23,527 nt of DNA from CAYJIL01 sp964370235 (GCA_964370235.1 CAYJIL010000031.1:1-23527), one strand, 5' to 3'; positions 7,327 through 15,669 are shown, counted from the first letter of the stretch. Notes: generated by a model not told the origin, from the sequence alone. A program made the numbers and translations.

Positions 7327-8244
7327 TTACTCTACGTTATTAAAAAACTCTTCTATCTCCTCGGGGCTTGCCTCCTCTAGTAGCTTTAGGCTATCCTCCT
7401 TGGCTTGTTGCTCTTTTAGGTATTTCTCGGCCTCTTTTTGGGCTTCTTTGCGTGATGTTTCCACCTTTTTTGTATCGAGTGTTAGCCCTAGCGATATGCT
7501 ACGGCCATACATTCCCTTAAACGACATGTGTGGGCTCTGCTCATAAACCACAGCTTTGTCCATGTTCTCATAGTTTACATCGGGGTCTATATCAATAGTG
7601 CCAACATTGAATCCTGCCTCCCAAATTCGATTCTTTGCCTCTGCTAGCGAAAGCCCAATTAAAGAAGGTGTGATAGGCTCGGCATCTACTGGGTTTTGAC
7701 CAACAGTTAGTGTTATACCACTGCCTAGCTGTGCCATCATGTTTGAGCTGCTAATAATTGCTTTTCCATCGTAGCTTTGTGAGAGCACATTATTGGTTGC
7801 TATATCTTCGACATAAATTAGCCTATCTATCACAAAACCACTACCAACTAGCTTGTTTTTTGCTTGTCGCAAAGAGAAGCCCGTTACGTATGGTACAGGT
7901 ACCATCTTGGGAGTAACAGTGTTAGTTGTAAGGAATATACGCCTGCCCGACTTTACAAAGTTACCCGGCTTTGGGTATTGCTCCAGAATTACCCCTTTAC
8001 CTTGTGAGGGTATATAGAGCGAGTCAACAATTTCGAGACGAAGCTCCAAGTCGGCAGCTACGTTTGCCGCCTCTGTCATTGTTAGGCCACTAAAATTGGG
8101 AACTTTGTTCTTTTGCCCATGGCGAGTAACAACTTTTAGAATTAGATTTGCTGCAACCATCATGATAATGATGAGCGAAATAGCAAGCACTATATTTCTA
8201 ACAAGCAAATTGTTTTTTAAACTGCTAATTATCTTTTTTAACAT
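7327..8244 (-). CDS. Membrane-anchored three-PASTA-domain protein (no kinase)
   Basis: 305 residues: a short cytoplasmic N-terminus, one transmembrane helix (about 17-38, NIVLAISLIIIMMVAANLIL), then three PASTA repeats at roughly 46-108, 114-182 and 190-256, and a charged, probably coiled-coil tail (259-305) rich in Lys and Glu. PASTA domains bind peptidoglycan fragments or beta-lactams in kinases and penicillin-binding proteins. Here they stand alone on a periplasmic stalk with no kinase or transpeptidase domain. Proteins of this layout next to rluD are familiar in Bacteroidota, but their function is not established. The gene overlaps the upstream antiporter gene by 20 nt and precedes rluD by 5 nt, so translation is probably coupled. 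Confidence 0.88.
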   Translation of the reverse strand: MLKKIISSLKNNLLVRNIVLAISLIIIMMVAANLILKVVTRHGQKNKVPNFSGLTMTEAANVAADLELRLEIVDSLYIPSQGKGVILEQYPKPGNFVKSGRRIFLTTNTVTPKMVPVPYVTGFSLRQAKNKLVGSGFVIDRLIYVEDIATNNVLSQSYDGKAIISSSNMMAQLGSGITLTVGQNPVDAEPITPSLIGLSLAEAKNRIWEAGFNVGTIDIDPDVNYENMDKAVVYEQSPHMSFKGMYGRSISLGLTLDTKKVETSRKEAQKEAEKYLKEQQAKEDSLKLLEEASPEEIEEFFNNVE

Positions 8245-9706
8245 CTTTTACTATATTAACATAATCTTTAAAACGTGATAGTACAATTGCATCGTCGGAC
8301 AGCACTACCAAAATATCACCACCCAGCACTTGGCTATCGGCTTGTGGAATAAAGCTAGTATTACCCCTTTCGATAAGCAAAAATACAATGTTTTTTGATA
8401 TTGATATTTGCGATACTTTTTTGCCCAAAATATGTGAGTCGTGATGCAGCTCAATCTCCTGAGCCATAGTGCACGATCCACTGCTAAGCTCTAGTGGGAC
8501 GGTTATTACTTCGGCTCTCTTTTTAGAGAGTAAAGATAGCTTGTCTGCAACCCATGTTAGGGTAGAGCCCTGCAACAATACAGAGGTCAAAGATACAAAA
8601 AAAACTAAATGAAATATAACCCATGCCGACTCAATGCCTGCTACCATGGGGTAGGTAGCAAAGATAATGGGCGATGCACCTCGTAGTCCTCCCCACCCCA
8701 AAAGCACTCTATCCTTGATAGTTAGCTTTGTGCCAAACGTCGTTATAAAAACCGCAATTGGGCGAGCAATAAATATCAAAAACAGAGCCACCGCAATACC
8801 CGGAATTACAATATCTGGAATTTGCGAGGGGAATACAAGTAGCCCCAGCATAACAAACACCACAATTTGCATGAGCCACGTAAAGCCCTCATAAAACTTT
8901 GTGATGGTTGCTTTGCGAACAAAATCTCGGTTTCCTACAATAATACCTGCTATATATATAGACAAGATACCATTACCCTGCATAAGCTCCGATATAGAGT
9001 ATGTAAAGAGGGTCATGGCTATTACCAGCACAGGATATAGACCATCGATATTTAGCCTCACTCGATTGATTACAAGCACAATAATACGCCCCATTACAAT
9101 ACCTGCAATGGCACCCAAAACCATGCCTTTTATAAATAGCGGAACCATCGATGCAATCGAGTCGCTAGGGTTGTTAATTAAAAATATGATGGTTACCGTT
9201 AGAAAATATGCCATGGGGTCGTTGCTGCCACTCTCTAGCTCGAGAACAGGCCTAAGCCTATGGCGCAGCGTTACGCCTTTGCTCCTAAATATTGAGAATA
9301 TGGCCGCAGCATCGGTCGAAGAGACAATCGACCCTAACAACATAGCCTCTAGTAGCGTGACATTTTCGTCGGTAGCCAAGTAAACAAACGCCCCAACCAA
9401 TAGCGCTGTTAGCAGAGTTCCAAAAACCGAGAGCATCATTCCTGTGCGAAACACGGGGAATACGTCTTTGGTTTTGGTGTCCATTCCGCCCGAAAAGAGA
9501 ATAAAGTTTAGCGCAAAAACACCAATAAACTGTGCCCAATCGTGGTCTTCGAACTCTATGCCAAGCAAGCCATCGCTACCAGCCAACATGCCCACCCCCA
9601 CAAAGAGAACTAGCGAGGGTACACCCAAACGAGATGATAACTTACTAGCTACAATGGCAGCAAATAGTAAGACAGCAATAATGAATATGGTGGTTGCAAT
9701 GCCCAT
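8225..9706 (-). CDS. CPA1-type K+(Na+)/H+ antiporter with C-terminal RCK_C domain
   Basis: 493 residues related to CvrA/NhaP2 antiporters. About twelve transmembrane segments span 1-390. Family motifs are FSGGMDTK (71-78), SSTDAAAIFS (129-138), the ion-binding ESGSNDP (158-164, with Asn162-Asp163) and GWGGLRGASP (337-346). A TrkA-C (RCK_C) domain fills about 400-475, suggesting control by a ligand such as a nucleotide. The protein probably exports K+ or Na+ in exchange for protons and helps control cell volume and pH; the ion is not determined by the sequence. It starts 4 nt after thrA and its end overlaps the PASTA gene by 20 nt. The antiporter has no obvious link to threonine synthesis. Confidence 0.92.
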   Translation of the reverse strand: MGIATTIFIIAVLLFAAIVASKLSSRLGVPSLVLFVGVGMLAGSDGLLGIEFEDHDWAQFIGVFALNFILFSGGMDTKTKDVFPVFRTGMMLSVFGTLLTALLVGAFVYLATDENVTLLEAMLLGSIVSSTDAAAIFSIFRSKGVTLRHRLRPVLELESGSNDPMAYFLTVTIIFLINNPSDSIASMVPLFIKGMVLGAIAGIVMGRIIVLVINRVRLNIDGLYPVLVIAMTLFTYSISELMQGNGILSIYIAGIIVGNRDFVRKATITKFYEGFTWLMQIVVFVMLGLLVFPSQIPDIVIPGIAVALFLIFIARPIAVFITTFGTKLTIKDRVLLGWGGLRGASPIIFATYPMVAGIESAWVIFHLVFFVSLTSVLLQGSTLTWVADKLSLLSKKRAEVITVPLELSSGSCTMAQEIELHHDSHILGKKVSQISISKNIVFLLIERGNTSFIPQADSQVLGGDILVVLSDDAIVLSRFKDYVNIVKDVKKDN

Positions 9707-9710
9707 AAGC

Positions 9711-12155
9711 CTACCTAATGTTTGCTATGCTCATAACATCGGCAAAGACACCAGCTGCCGTAACCGAAGCCCCAGCACCATAGCCTTTAATCATAAGCGG
9801 ATATTCTCTGTAACGATCTGTTGTAATGAGTATTACATTGTTGCTGCCCTCTAGGTGGAATAGTGGGTCCGAAGAGTCTACCTCTTTTAAACCAACCGAC
9901 ATTTTGCCACTATCTAGCGATGCAACAAATCGCCATCTCTTGCCCTCACGCTCGATGCGCTGGCGATCTTGCTCGAACTGCTCGTCTAGCTGACTAATGG
10001 TAGCCCAAAAATCGTCTATCGACCCATCAAAATATTTTTGTGGGACAAATAGTCGTTTTTCGACATCGTCAATCTCTACTCGGTAGCCAGCCTCACGAGA
10101 TAGTATTACTATCTTGCGCATTACGTCCATTCCGCTAAGGTCTAGTCGTGGGTCGGGCTCGCTATAACCCTCTGCCTTTGCTCGGCGAATGGTTTCGCTA
10201 AGGGGCACTTGGCTCGATATTTCGTTGAATATGTAGTTGAGCGTGCCCGAAAGCACAGCCTCTAGCTTTATAATTTTGTCGCCACTATTGCGCAAGTCGT
10301 TAATGGTGTTTATAATTGGTAAGCCAGCTCCTACGTTTGTTTCGAACAAGAACTTTACGCCCCTTGTGCGTGCGTTCTCTTTTAGTTGCTCATAGCTCTC
10401 GTACTTGCCCGAGGCTGCAATTTTGTTTGCCGTAACAACCGATATGCTGCTATTTATAATATCGTGGTATAGAGGAGGTATTTGGTCGCTCGCCGTACAA
10501 TCTACAAAGACAGAATTAAAGATATTCATGCCAATAATCTGCTCCTTTAGAGTTTGTGGCGACGAAACCATTTGCGAATTTTCGAGCTGCTCTTTGTATG
10601 TGGTAAGGTCGATACCCTCGCGCGAGAAGATCGCACGGCGTGAGTTCGATATACCTACAACGTTTAGCTTTAGGGCATTTTTGCGAAGTAGCTGCTTTTG
10701 CTGCCCTAGAATTTGGTCGATTAGGTTTGCCCCAACTGTTCCAACACCTACAATAAATAGGTTTAGCTCCTGATACTCCGAAAGAAAGAACGAGTCGTGA
10801 ATGACGTTCAAACTCTTACGCAGGTTTTGGGTCGAGACCACAAACGAAATATTTGTCTCCGATGCTCCCTGTGCACATGCTACAACGTTAATACCATTGC
10901 GGCCAAGTGTGCCAAACAGCTTGCCAGCAACACCCGTTGCACCCTTCATGCCTTGCCCTACTATGGCAACTGTTGCAAGGTTGGCGTCACTCTTTATTTT
11001 GTGTATTTCGCCCATGGCAATCTCTTGGGCAAACTCCTCTCTAAGCACCGACACTGCTTGTGCGGCAATAGAGTTGCTTACACCTATCGAAGTAGTGTTT
11101 TCGCTCGATGCCTGAGAGACAAAGAATACACTAATGCCTGCCTTTGATAGAGCTTTGAAAATGCGGTAGTTAACACCAATGATGCCAACCATACCAAGCC
11201 CCTCAACGGTTATGAGTGTGGTGTCGTTAATAGACGATATACCCTTGATTATTGCCCTAGTAGGCTGCCCCTCTTCGCCTGTGCGCTTTGCAATGTATGT
11301 GCCGGGCGATGCAGGGTTAAACGTATTTTTTATTCTTATAGGTATTTGCTTGTGGTAGACTGGGAAAATGGTGGGTGGGTATATTACCTTTGCACCAAAG
11401 TTACACAGCTCCATTGCCTCGATGTATGATATTTTCTCAATAACATAGGCATTGGATATAACGTTAGGGTCGGCAGTCATAAACCCGTCTACATCGGTCC
11501 ATATCTCTAGCACCGAAGCGTTCATTGCCGCAGCTATAATTGCAGCAGTGTAGTCGCTACCGCCACGCCCTAGGGTTGTGGTTTCGCCCGTTGTAGCGTC
11601 TGACGATATAAAACCTCCCACTACAATACGGCCACTCAATGCCGATAGTCTCTCGGTAATAAGCGAGTTTGTGATATCGAAATCGACACTCGATTTGCCA
11701 AAATATGGATTTGTCTTAATTATCTCGCGTGTGTCGATGCAAACACCCTGCTCTATTACTTCGGCAATAATAAGCGATGATAGCCTTTCGCCATAGCTCA
11801 AAAGCATGTTTTCGGTCTTTTGCGATAGGTCTCTCACTAGTAATACGCCTTGTAGTAGGCGGCTCATTTGTTCGATGAGCTCGTGTGTCTTTTCGTTTAG
11901 ATAGCTCTTGCGCTCTTGTGGTACAAGAGCTGCAATAACGTCTAAATGGCGAGTCTTGGTGGCAGATAACATAGACTGATAGCCATCGTCACCCATAGCT
12001 GCCATGCTCGACATCTTTAGAATTTGGTCTGTTACACCACTAAAGGCCGACACCACAACCACAAGAGGTGTGTCCTGCCCTTGTACTATACTCTTTAGAT
12101 TTTTGATTGCCTCGATTGAGCCAACAGAAGTACCGCCAAACTTTAAAACTTTCAT
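9711..12155 (-). CDS. thrA: Bifunctional aspartokinase / homoserine dehydrogenase
   Basis: 814 residues, close to E. coli ThrA (820). The aspartokinase part (1-290) has KFGGTSVGS (5-13), TRE (142-144) and GRGGSDYTAA (197-206). Two ACT-type regulatory segments lie at about 312-460 (VEGLGMVGIIG, VAIVGQGMKG). The homoserine dehydrogenase part has the NAD(P) loop GVGTVG (470-475), TANK (575-578) and EGYSEPDPRLDLSGMDVMRK (662-681) with the catalytic Asp and Lys. It catalyses the first and third steps from aspartate to threonine and methionine, and the ACT region suggests end-product inhibition. It heads the group thrA, antiporter, PASTA, rluD. Genes thrB and thrC are not adjacent, unlike in many threonine operons. 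Confidence 0.97.
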   Translation of the reverse strand: MKVLKFGGTSVGSIEAIKNLKSIVQGQDTPLVVVVSAFSGVTDQILKMSSMAAMGDDGYQSMLSATKTRHLDVIAALVPQERKSYLNEKTHELIEQMSRLLQGVLLVRDLSQKTENMLLSYGERLSSLIIAEVIEQGVCIDTREIIKTNPYFGKSSVDFDITNSLITERLSALSGRIVVGGFISSDATTGETTTLGRGGSDYTAAIIAAAMNASVLEIWTDVDGFMTADPNVISNAYVIEKISYIEAMELCNFGAKVIYPPTIFPVYHKQIPIRIKNTFNPASPGTYIAKRTGEEGQPTRAIIKGISSINDTTLITVEGLGMVGIIGVNYRIFKALSKAGISVFFVSQASSENTTSIGVSNSIAAQAVSVLREEFAQEIAMGEIHKIKSDANLATVAIVGQGMKGATGVAGKLFGTLGRNGINVVACAQGASETNISFVVSTQNLRKSLNVIHDSFFLSEYQELNLFIVGVGTVGANLIDQILGQQKQLLRKNALKLNVVGISNSRRAIFSREGIDLTTYKEQLENSQMVSSPQTLKEQIIGMNIFNSVFVDCTASDQIPPLYHDIINSSISVVTANKIAASGKYESYEQLKENARTRGVKFLFETNVGAGLPIINTINDLRNSGDKIIKLEAVLSGTLNYIFNEISSQVPLSETIRRAKAEGYSEPDPRLDLSGMDVMRKIVILSREAGYRVEIDDVEKRLFVPQKYFDGSIDDFWATISQLDEQFEQDRQRIEREGKRWRFVASLDSGKMSVGLKEVDSSDPLFHLEGSNNVILITTDRYREYPLMIKGYGAGASVTAAGVFADVMSIANIR

Positions 12156-12183
12156 ATTCTATTTTATCCTATATTATCTCTAC

Positions 12184-12256
12184 ATTAACCCATGTGTGGG
12201 GCTATATTAACCGATAAATATAATCATTTTTACTCAAAAACTAAAATCAATTAACC
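12184..12256. repeat. Three ATTAACC direct repeats in the thrA leader
   Basis: The heptamer ATTAACC (GGTTAAT in the thrA direction) occurs at 12184-12190, 12206-12212 and 12250-12256. The start-to-start distances are exactly 22 and 44 bp, two and four helical turns, so all copies face the same side of the DNA. They lie between the candidate thrA promoter box and the start codon. This resembles a binding array for a regulator, but no factor can be named. Confidence 0.45.
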
Positions 12257-12265
12257 ATTATACCC

Positions 12266-12273
12266 CAAAGATA
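12266..12273 (-). promoter_or_regulatory. Putative -7 box of thrA
   Basis: Minus strand TATCTTTG matches TAnnTTTG, 110 nt upstream of the thrA start codon, giving a leader of about 100 nt. The only TTG upstream lies 16 nt away, inside the rnhB terminator, which is short for a -33 element. Another start site closer to the gene cannot be excluded. Confidence 0.35.
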
Positions 12274-12274
12274 A

Positions 12275-12314
12275 TAAAAGGATGATTGGCAATATATTGT
12301 CAATCATCCTTTTA
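12275..12314 (-). terminator. Intrinsic terminator after rnhB
   Basis: Perfect 14-bp stem TAAAAGGATGATTG (12275-12288) with CAATCATCCTTTTA (12301-12314). The 12-nt loop can itself pair further through the palindrome CAATATATTG. On the minus strand the hairpin begins 18 nt after the rnhB stop codon and the 3' arm continues into TTTTATTATCTTT, a good U-tract. It separates the gls-rnhB transcript from thrA. Confidence 0.88.
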
Positions 12315-12332
12315 TGTGTGTTTATGCAATGT

Positions 12333-12929
12333 TTAGAATAGCGTGTTTTGGGCAAAACTACAAAATGTCTTGCGGTGAATATCGCTTATTCCGTGCTCGA
12401 AAATAGCCTCTTTGTGTTTTTTTGTAGGGTAGCCTTTGTTAGAGGCAAAGCCATATTGGGGATATACCAAGCCACATTTGGTTATGTAATCGTCCCTAAA
12501 TGTTTTGGCAAGAATCGAGGCGGCTGCAATTGATGCAACTTTACCATCGCCCTTGATTATACACTCATAGTGGGTAGTTGTTAGCTTTTGACGAAAGCGA
12601 TTACCATCAATTAATAGTAACTCGGGCACAACCTTTAGAGCCATAATCGCTCGCTCCATAGCAAGAAAAGCACCGTTAAGCACGTTGATTTCGTCTACCT
12701 CGGCTGCCGAAACTTCGCCCACTCCCCATGCTATCGCCTCTTTAACTATCTCCTCTCGCAGCTGTTCTCGCACCTTGGCTGTTAGTTTTTTAGAGTCGTT
12801 TAGCTTGGCATTGTGGTAGTCGGGAGGCAAAATAACAGCTGCCGCAAATAGCGACCCTGCGAGTGCACCTCGCCCTGCCTCGTCAACACCAGCCTCGCAC
12901 ACACCATTATGTAGTGGATTTGCTAGCAT
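12333..12929 (-). CDS. rnhB: Ribonuclease HII
   Basis: 198 residues, normal for RNase HII, which cuts the RNA strand of RNA-DNA hybrids and removes single ribonucleotides from DNA. The family signature GVDEAGRG (14-21) supplies Asp16 and Glu17; LLIDGNR (105-111) supplies Asp108; and ASILAKTFRD (137-146) supplies the fourth acidic residue, Asp146. The start codon lies inside the end of glsB (7-nt overlap), which implies translational coupling. A strong terminator follows. All catalytic residues are present. Confidence 0.97.
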   Translation of the reverse strand: MLANPLHNGVCEAGVDEAGRGALAGSLFAAAVILPPDYHNAKLNDSKKLTAKVREQLREEIVKEAIAWGVGEVSAAEVDEINVLNGAFLAMERAIMALKVVPELLLIDGNRFRQKLTTTHYECIIKGDGKVASIAAASILAKTFRDDYITKCGLVYPQYGFASNKGYPTKKHKEAIFEHGISDIHRKTFCSFAQNTLF

Positions 12930-13834
12930 TTGATATATCTTGCCGATTTCTCTTTGTAAATATCGCTAATGGTAATTAGGATAGCTGTCTCTTCAACATC
13001 GCCAAAATCGGGATTACACACCGTGTCAAACACTATCATCGATGGCGATAGGTTCATGTATGAGTTAATTAACGGAGGAATATTCTCGCCAAAAGACTTT
13101 AGCTCTTTGCTTAGAATTTTGTAATCTTCGTTATATGAGCCACCCGTAAAAACAGATTGCATCTTTTGCTCGTCATAGTCTATGTGAATAGGGTAGATTG
13201 GCTCAAGAAGCGACTGGTTGTCGGGGAAATATTTCTTTAAAAAGTATATAAGCGTGTTGCGAGCCTCTTTGTGGTAGCTATCATACATTGTAACCTTGCC
13301 AAAGTAGTAGCGCACACCCGGGTTGTTGAATGCTAGTGCACCAACGCCATCCCATAGGTTGTCAAGCGCATAGATGCTCTTCATGCCGCCTTGTCGTCCT
13401 TGGTATTTTGGTTGCACAAACGAGCGTCCTAGCTCAATCATATATGGCAGGTAGTTTTGGCGAAATGTCTCGCTAAAACGAAAATAGTGCTCTGTCGATA
13501 GGTGCTTTGTGTCCGATTTGCACGAAACAATGTAGCGGTAACCACCAATAATCTCTTGATCTTGTGGGTTCCACACAATTAGCTGCTTGTAGCCATCGGG
13601 TGCAAGGTCTTCTTGGTCAATGTCTTTTGACATGCCAGTACCGCCTCCAGACGCCCTAAACGAGATCTCTCGTAATCGACCAATTTCATCCATCACATTT
13701 GGTGAGCAGGCTGCTGTAACCAAATAGATTAGGTTGCCTCCGTTAGTGGTTGGGCGCAGCAATTTGTCCTCTGTTAATTCTGCCAATAAAAGCTCGATAT
13801 TTACGGGCTCTATGATCTGTTGCGGAATATTCAT
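12923..13834 (-). CDS. glsB: GNAT-family N-acyltransferase, probable GlsB (glycine lipid synthesis)
   Basis: 303 residues with the GNAT/hemolysin-like fold related to OlsB acyltransferases. The segment IGRLREISFRASGGGTGMSK (51-70) is characteristic, followed by the acyl-transfer core (IVWNPQDQEIIGGYRYIVS) and YMIELGRSFVQPKYQ. In Bacteroides the homologous protein GlsB makes N-acyl-3-hydroxy-fatty acyl glycine, and GlsA then adds a second acyl chain to form glycine lipids, which affect colonisation and stress survival. The adjacent upstream gene here is an acyltransferase of the GlsA type, 15 nt away, which supports the assignment. The annotation as a haemolysin sometimes used for this family is misleading. 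Substrate identity is inferred from pairing and family. Confidence 0.82.
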   Translation of the reverse strand: MNIPQQIIEPVNIELLLAELTEDKLLRPTTNGGNLIYLVTAACSPNVMDEIGRLREISFRASGGGTGMSKDIDQEDLAPDGYKQLIVWNPQDQEIIGGYRYIVSCKSDTKHLSTEHYFRFSETFRQNYLPYMIELGRSFVQPKYQGRQGGMKSIYALDNLWDGVGALAFNNPGVRYYFGKVTMYDSYHKEARNTLIYFLKKYFPDNQSLLEPIYPIHIDYDEQKMQSVFTGGSYNEDYKILSKELKSFGENIPPLINSYMNLSPSMIVFDTVCNPDFGDVEETAILITISDIYKEKSARYIKC

Positions 13835-13849
13835 ATTATGTATATAATG

Positions 13850-14662
13850 TTATTTTTGTGCTAAACTATAACATTTCGCCCTTACGTTGTCACAAATCTC
13901 CTTAACGGTGTAATTGTTCGATGTTAATTGCGAATATGTAATTCTCTCCCCAATAATGACCCGAATGGCTCTATCCTTGCGTCTACGGAACATTTCAGAG
14001 GGTAAAAGTATCATTTCGATGTTAAATTTTAACTTTAATGTTACTCTTAACTGTGCAAATTTATAAAAAAAGTTTGAATTTCTATCATCGACATACACCG
14101 GAACAATATCTCTTTTGTACTCTAAGGCTTTTTTTACGAACGATGGATGCCACACAAGGTCGGTAATTTTACCATCTACCATGCGAGAACAAAGCCCAGC
14201 CGGAAAGTACAGTACAGGTGCTCCAGAGGCCATTACGTCGCTAAATTGAGTAGCGTATTTTGCACTCTGGCGGCCATGTTTGTTGATGGGGATAAATAGT
14301 TCTTTGATGGGCTCTAGTGTCATTAAAATATCGTTGACAACTAATTTTGTATCGGCATTATGTTTGCCCATTACATCGGCAAGTGCAATGCCATCTAGCC
14401 CACCAAGAGGGTGGTTCGATGCTATAATGTAGCTGCTGTCGCCCTCTAGGTTCTCTAGCCCCGATACCTCGATGCTAACACCCATATGTTTTAGTAGCTC
14501 TGAAATAAACTCCAAACCTCGCAAATGGCCAATGTTATCTAGGGCATTATTTATCTGCTTTTGGCAAATAATTTTTTCTAGTAACCTTATAATAAACGTT
14601 GGAATATACTTAGATTTGTGCTTTAGTTTGTCCTTAACTACCTTTTCAATAGATACTTTCAT
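13850..14662 (-). CDS. glsA: PlsC-like O-acyltransferase, probable GlsA (glycine lipid synthesis)
   Basis: 270 residues of the lysophospholipid acyltransferase family. The active-site motif is NHPLGGLDG (83-91), a variant of the HX4D box with His84 and Asp90, usual in the Bacteroidota branch of the family. VLYFPAGLCSR is the conserved downstream block. In the glycine lipid pathway GlsA O-acylates the product of GlsB. I chose ATG 14662 because the longer frame to 14686 starts at TTG and adds only an AT-rich octapeptide. The gene heads the glsA-glsB-rnhB operon and diverges from rsmH. It might instead be a general 1-acylglycerophosphate acyltransferase, but its partner gene argues for glycine lipids. 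Confidence 0.78.
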   Translation of the reverse strand: MKVSIEKVVKDKLKHKSKYIPTFIIRLLEKIICQKQINNALDNIGHLRGLEFISELLKHMGVSIEVSGLENLEGDSSYIIASNHPLGGLDGIALADVMGKHNADTKLVVNDILMTLEPIKELFIPINKHGRQSAKYATQFSDVMASGAPVLYFPAGLCSRMVDGKITDLVWHPSFVKKALEYKRDIVPVYVDDRNSNFFYKFAQLRVTLKLKFNIEMILLPSEMFRRRKDRAIRVIIGERITYSQLTSNNYTVKEICDNVRAKCYSLAQK

Positions 14663-14713
14663 TATAATATTATATATTAATCTCAAATATGTGGGGTTAA
14701 ATTTAATTATTTT

Positions 14714-14721
14714 TATCTTTG
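14714..14721 (+). promoter_or_regulatory. Putative -7 box of rsmH-ftsL-ftsI
   Basis: TATCTTTG matches TAnnTTTG and lies 45 nt upstream of the rsmH ATG in the divergent spacer shared with glsA. No TTG-type -33 element is seen 18-21 nt upstream. The spacer also contains the AT-rich palindrome TTAAATTTAA (14697-14706). Confidence 0.4.
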
Positions 14722-14766
14722 TAGCCTAGTAAACTATATTCTATTATCACAATAAGCTTGGCAATA

Positions 14767-15666
14767 ATGTCTCAATATCATGTTCCTGTTCTGCTCGATG
14801 AGTCGGTAGATGCACTAAATATAAACCCTCACGGTATTTATGTTGACCTCACATTTGGTGGTGGTGGACACTCAAAGCATATTCTCTCGAAACTATCAGA
14901 GAATGGCATTCTTGTATCTTTTGACCAAGACCGAGACGCTATGCGTAATATTCCACAAGATCCAAGGCTTATATTTATAAATAACAACTTTAGATATATG
15001 CGTTCGTCGCTTCGTGCCGTTGGCATCGATCAGGTAGACGGAATACTTGCCGACTTGGGCGTGTCGTCACACCACTTTGACGATAGCGAACGAGGTTTCT
15101 CGTTTAGGTTTGACAGCAAGCTCGATATGCGTATGAACAGAGTGGGTGGCACTTCGGCAATTGATATTGTAGCAGAATATGATCACAAACAGCTACTTCG
15201 TATCTTCAAAGATTATGGCGAGCTAAAGCAGCCACACAAAATAGCATCGGCTATTGAGCGTGCACGAGCAATTGCTCCCATCACCACTACAACCGAGCTT
15301 GTCGAGGCTGTAAAGTGTGTTGCTCCCAAAAAGGACGAGTCAAAATTCTTGGCAAAACTGTTTCAAGCAATCCGAATAGAGGTAAACGGCGAGATAGAAA
15401 CCCTGCACATGATGCTTGAGCAGTCGGCAAAGGTGCTATCAAAAGGGGGTAGATTGTCGGTTATCACATATCACTCGCTAGAGGATCGTGCGGTCAAAAA
15501 CTTTATCCGTAGCGGAAGGTGCGATGGCCACATCGAAAAAGACCTGTTTGGCAACTACATATCGCCCATTAAGGCTGTTGGCAAAACCGTGCTGCCAAGC
15601 GATGAGGAGATAGAGCGCAACTCAAGATCACGAAGTGCAAAACTACGAATAGCAGAAAGGGTGTAA
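14767..15666 (+). CDS. rsmH: 16S rRNA (cytosine-1402 N4)-methyltransferase RsmH
   Basis: 299 residues. The start YHVPVLLDESVDAL and the SAM-binding block VDLTFGGGGHSKHIL (26-40) are typical, as are ADLGVSSHHFDDSERGFSFR and the late VITYHSLEDRAVKNF. RsmH methylates C1402 of 16S rRNA in the decoding centre. I chose ATG 14767, because the frame start at 14758 is a TTG three codons earlier and homologs begin close to YHVPVL. It is the first gene of the division and cell-wall cluster here. The usual upstream neighbour mraZ is absent. The next gene starts 3 nt after the stop. Confidence 0.97.
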   Translation: MSQYHVPVLLDESVDALNINPHGIYVDLTFGGGGHSKHILSKLSENGILVSFDQDRDAMRNIPQDPRLIFINNNFRYMRSSLRAVGIDQVDGILADLGVSSHHFDDSERGFSFRFDSKLDMRMNRVGGTSAIDIVAEYDHKQLLRIFKDYGELKQPHKIASAIERARAIAPITTTTELVEAVKCVAPKKDESKFLAKLFQAIRIEVNGEIETLHMMLEQSAKVLSKGGRLSVITYHSLEDRAVKNFIRSGRCDGHIEKDLFGNYISPIKAVGKTVLPSDEEIERNSRSRSAKLRIAERV

Positions 15667-15669
15667 TAT

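Noticed and set aside
8901..9383. 160-codon open frame on the plus strand inside the antiporter gene
   Set aside because: It is antisense to a well-conserved gene, with no recognisable domain or promoter; a composition effect of the opposite strand.
10405..11147. Long plus-strand open frames inside thrA
   Set aside because: The opposite strand encodes a complete aspartokinase/homoserine dehydrogenase with all motifs; the antisense translations have no family resemblance.
12181..12200. Hairpin-like CCCAT/GTGGG segment in the thrA leader
   Set aside because: The stem is short and imperfect and lacks a U-tract; it overlaps the ATTAACC repeats, which explain the region better.
12207..12227. Six-codon isoleucine-rich reading frame (MIIFIG) in the thrA leader, a possible attenuator peptide
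   Set aside because: It is very short, AT-rich sequence yields Ile codons by chance, and no terminator/antiterminator pair follows before thrA.
14663..14766. Strand switch at 14.7 kb as a possible replication origin
   Set aside because: No cluster of DnaA boxes and no dnaA, dnaN or gidA genes; a simple divergent promoter region explains it.
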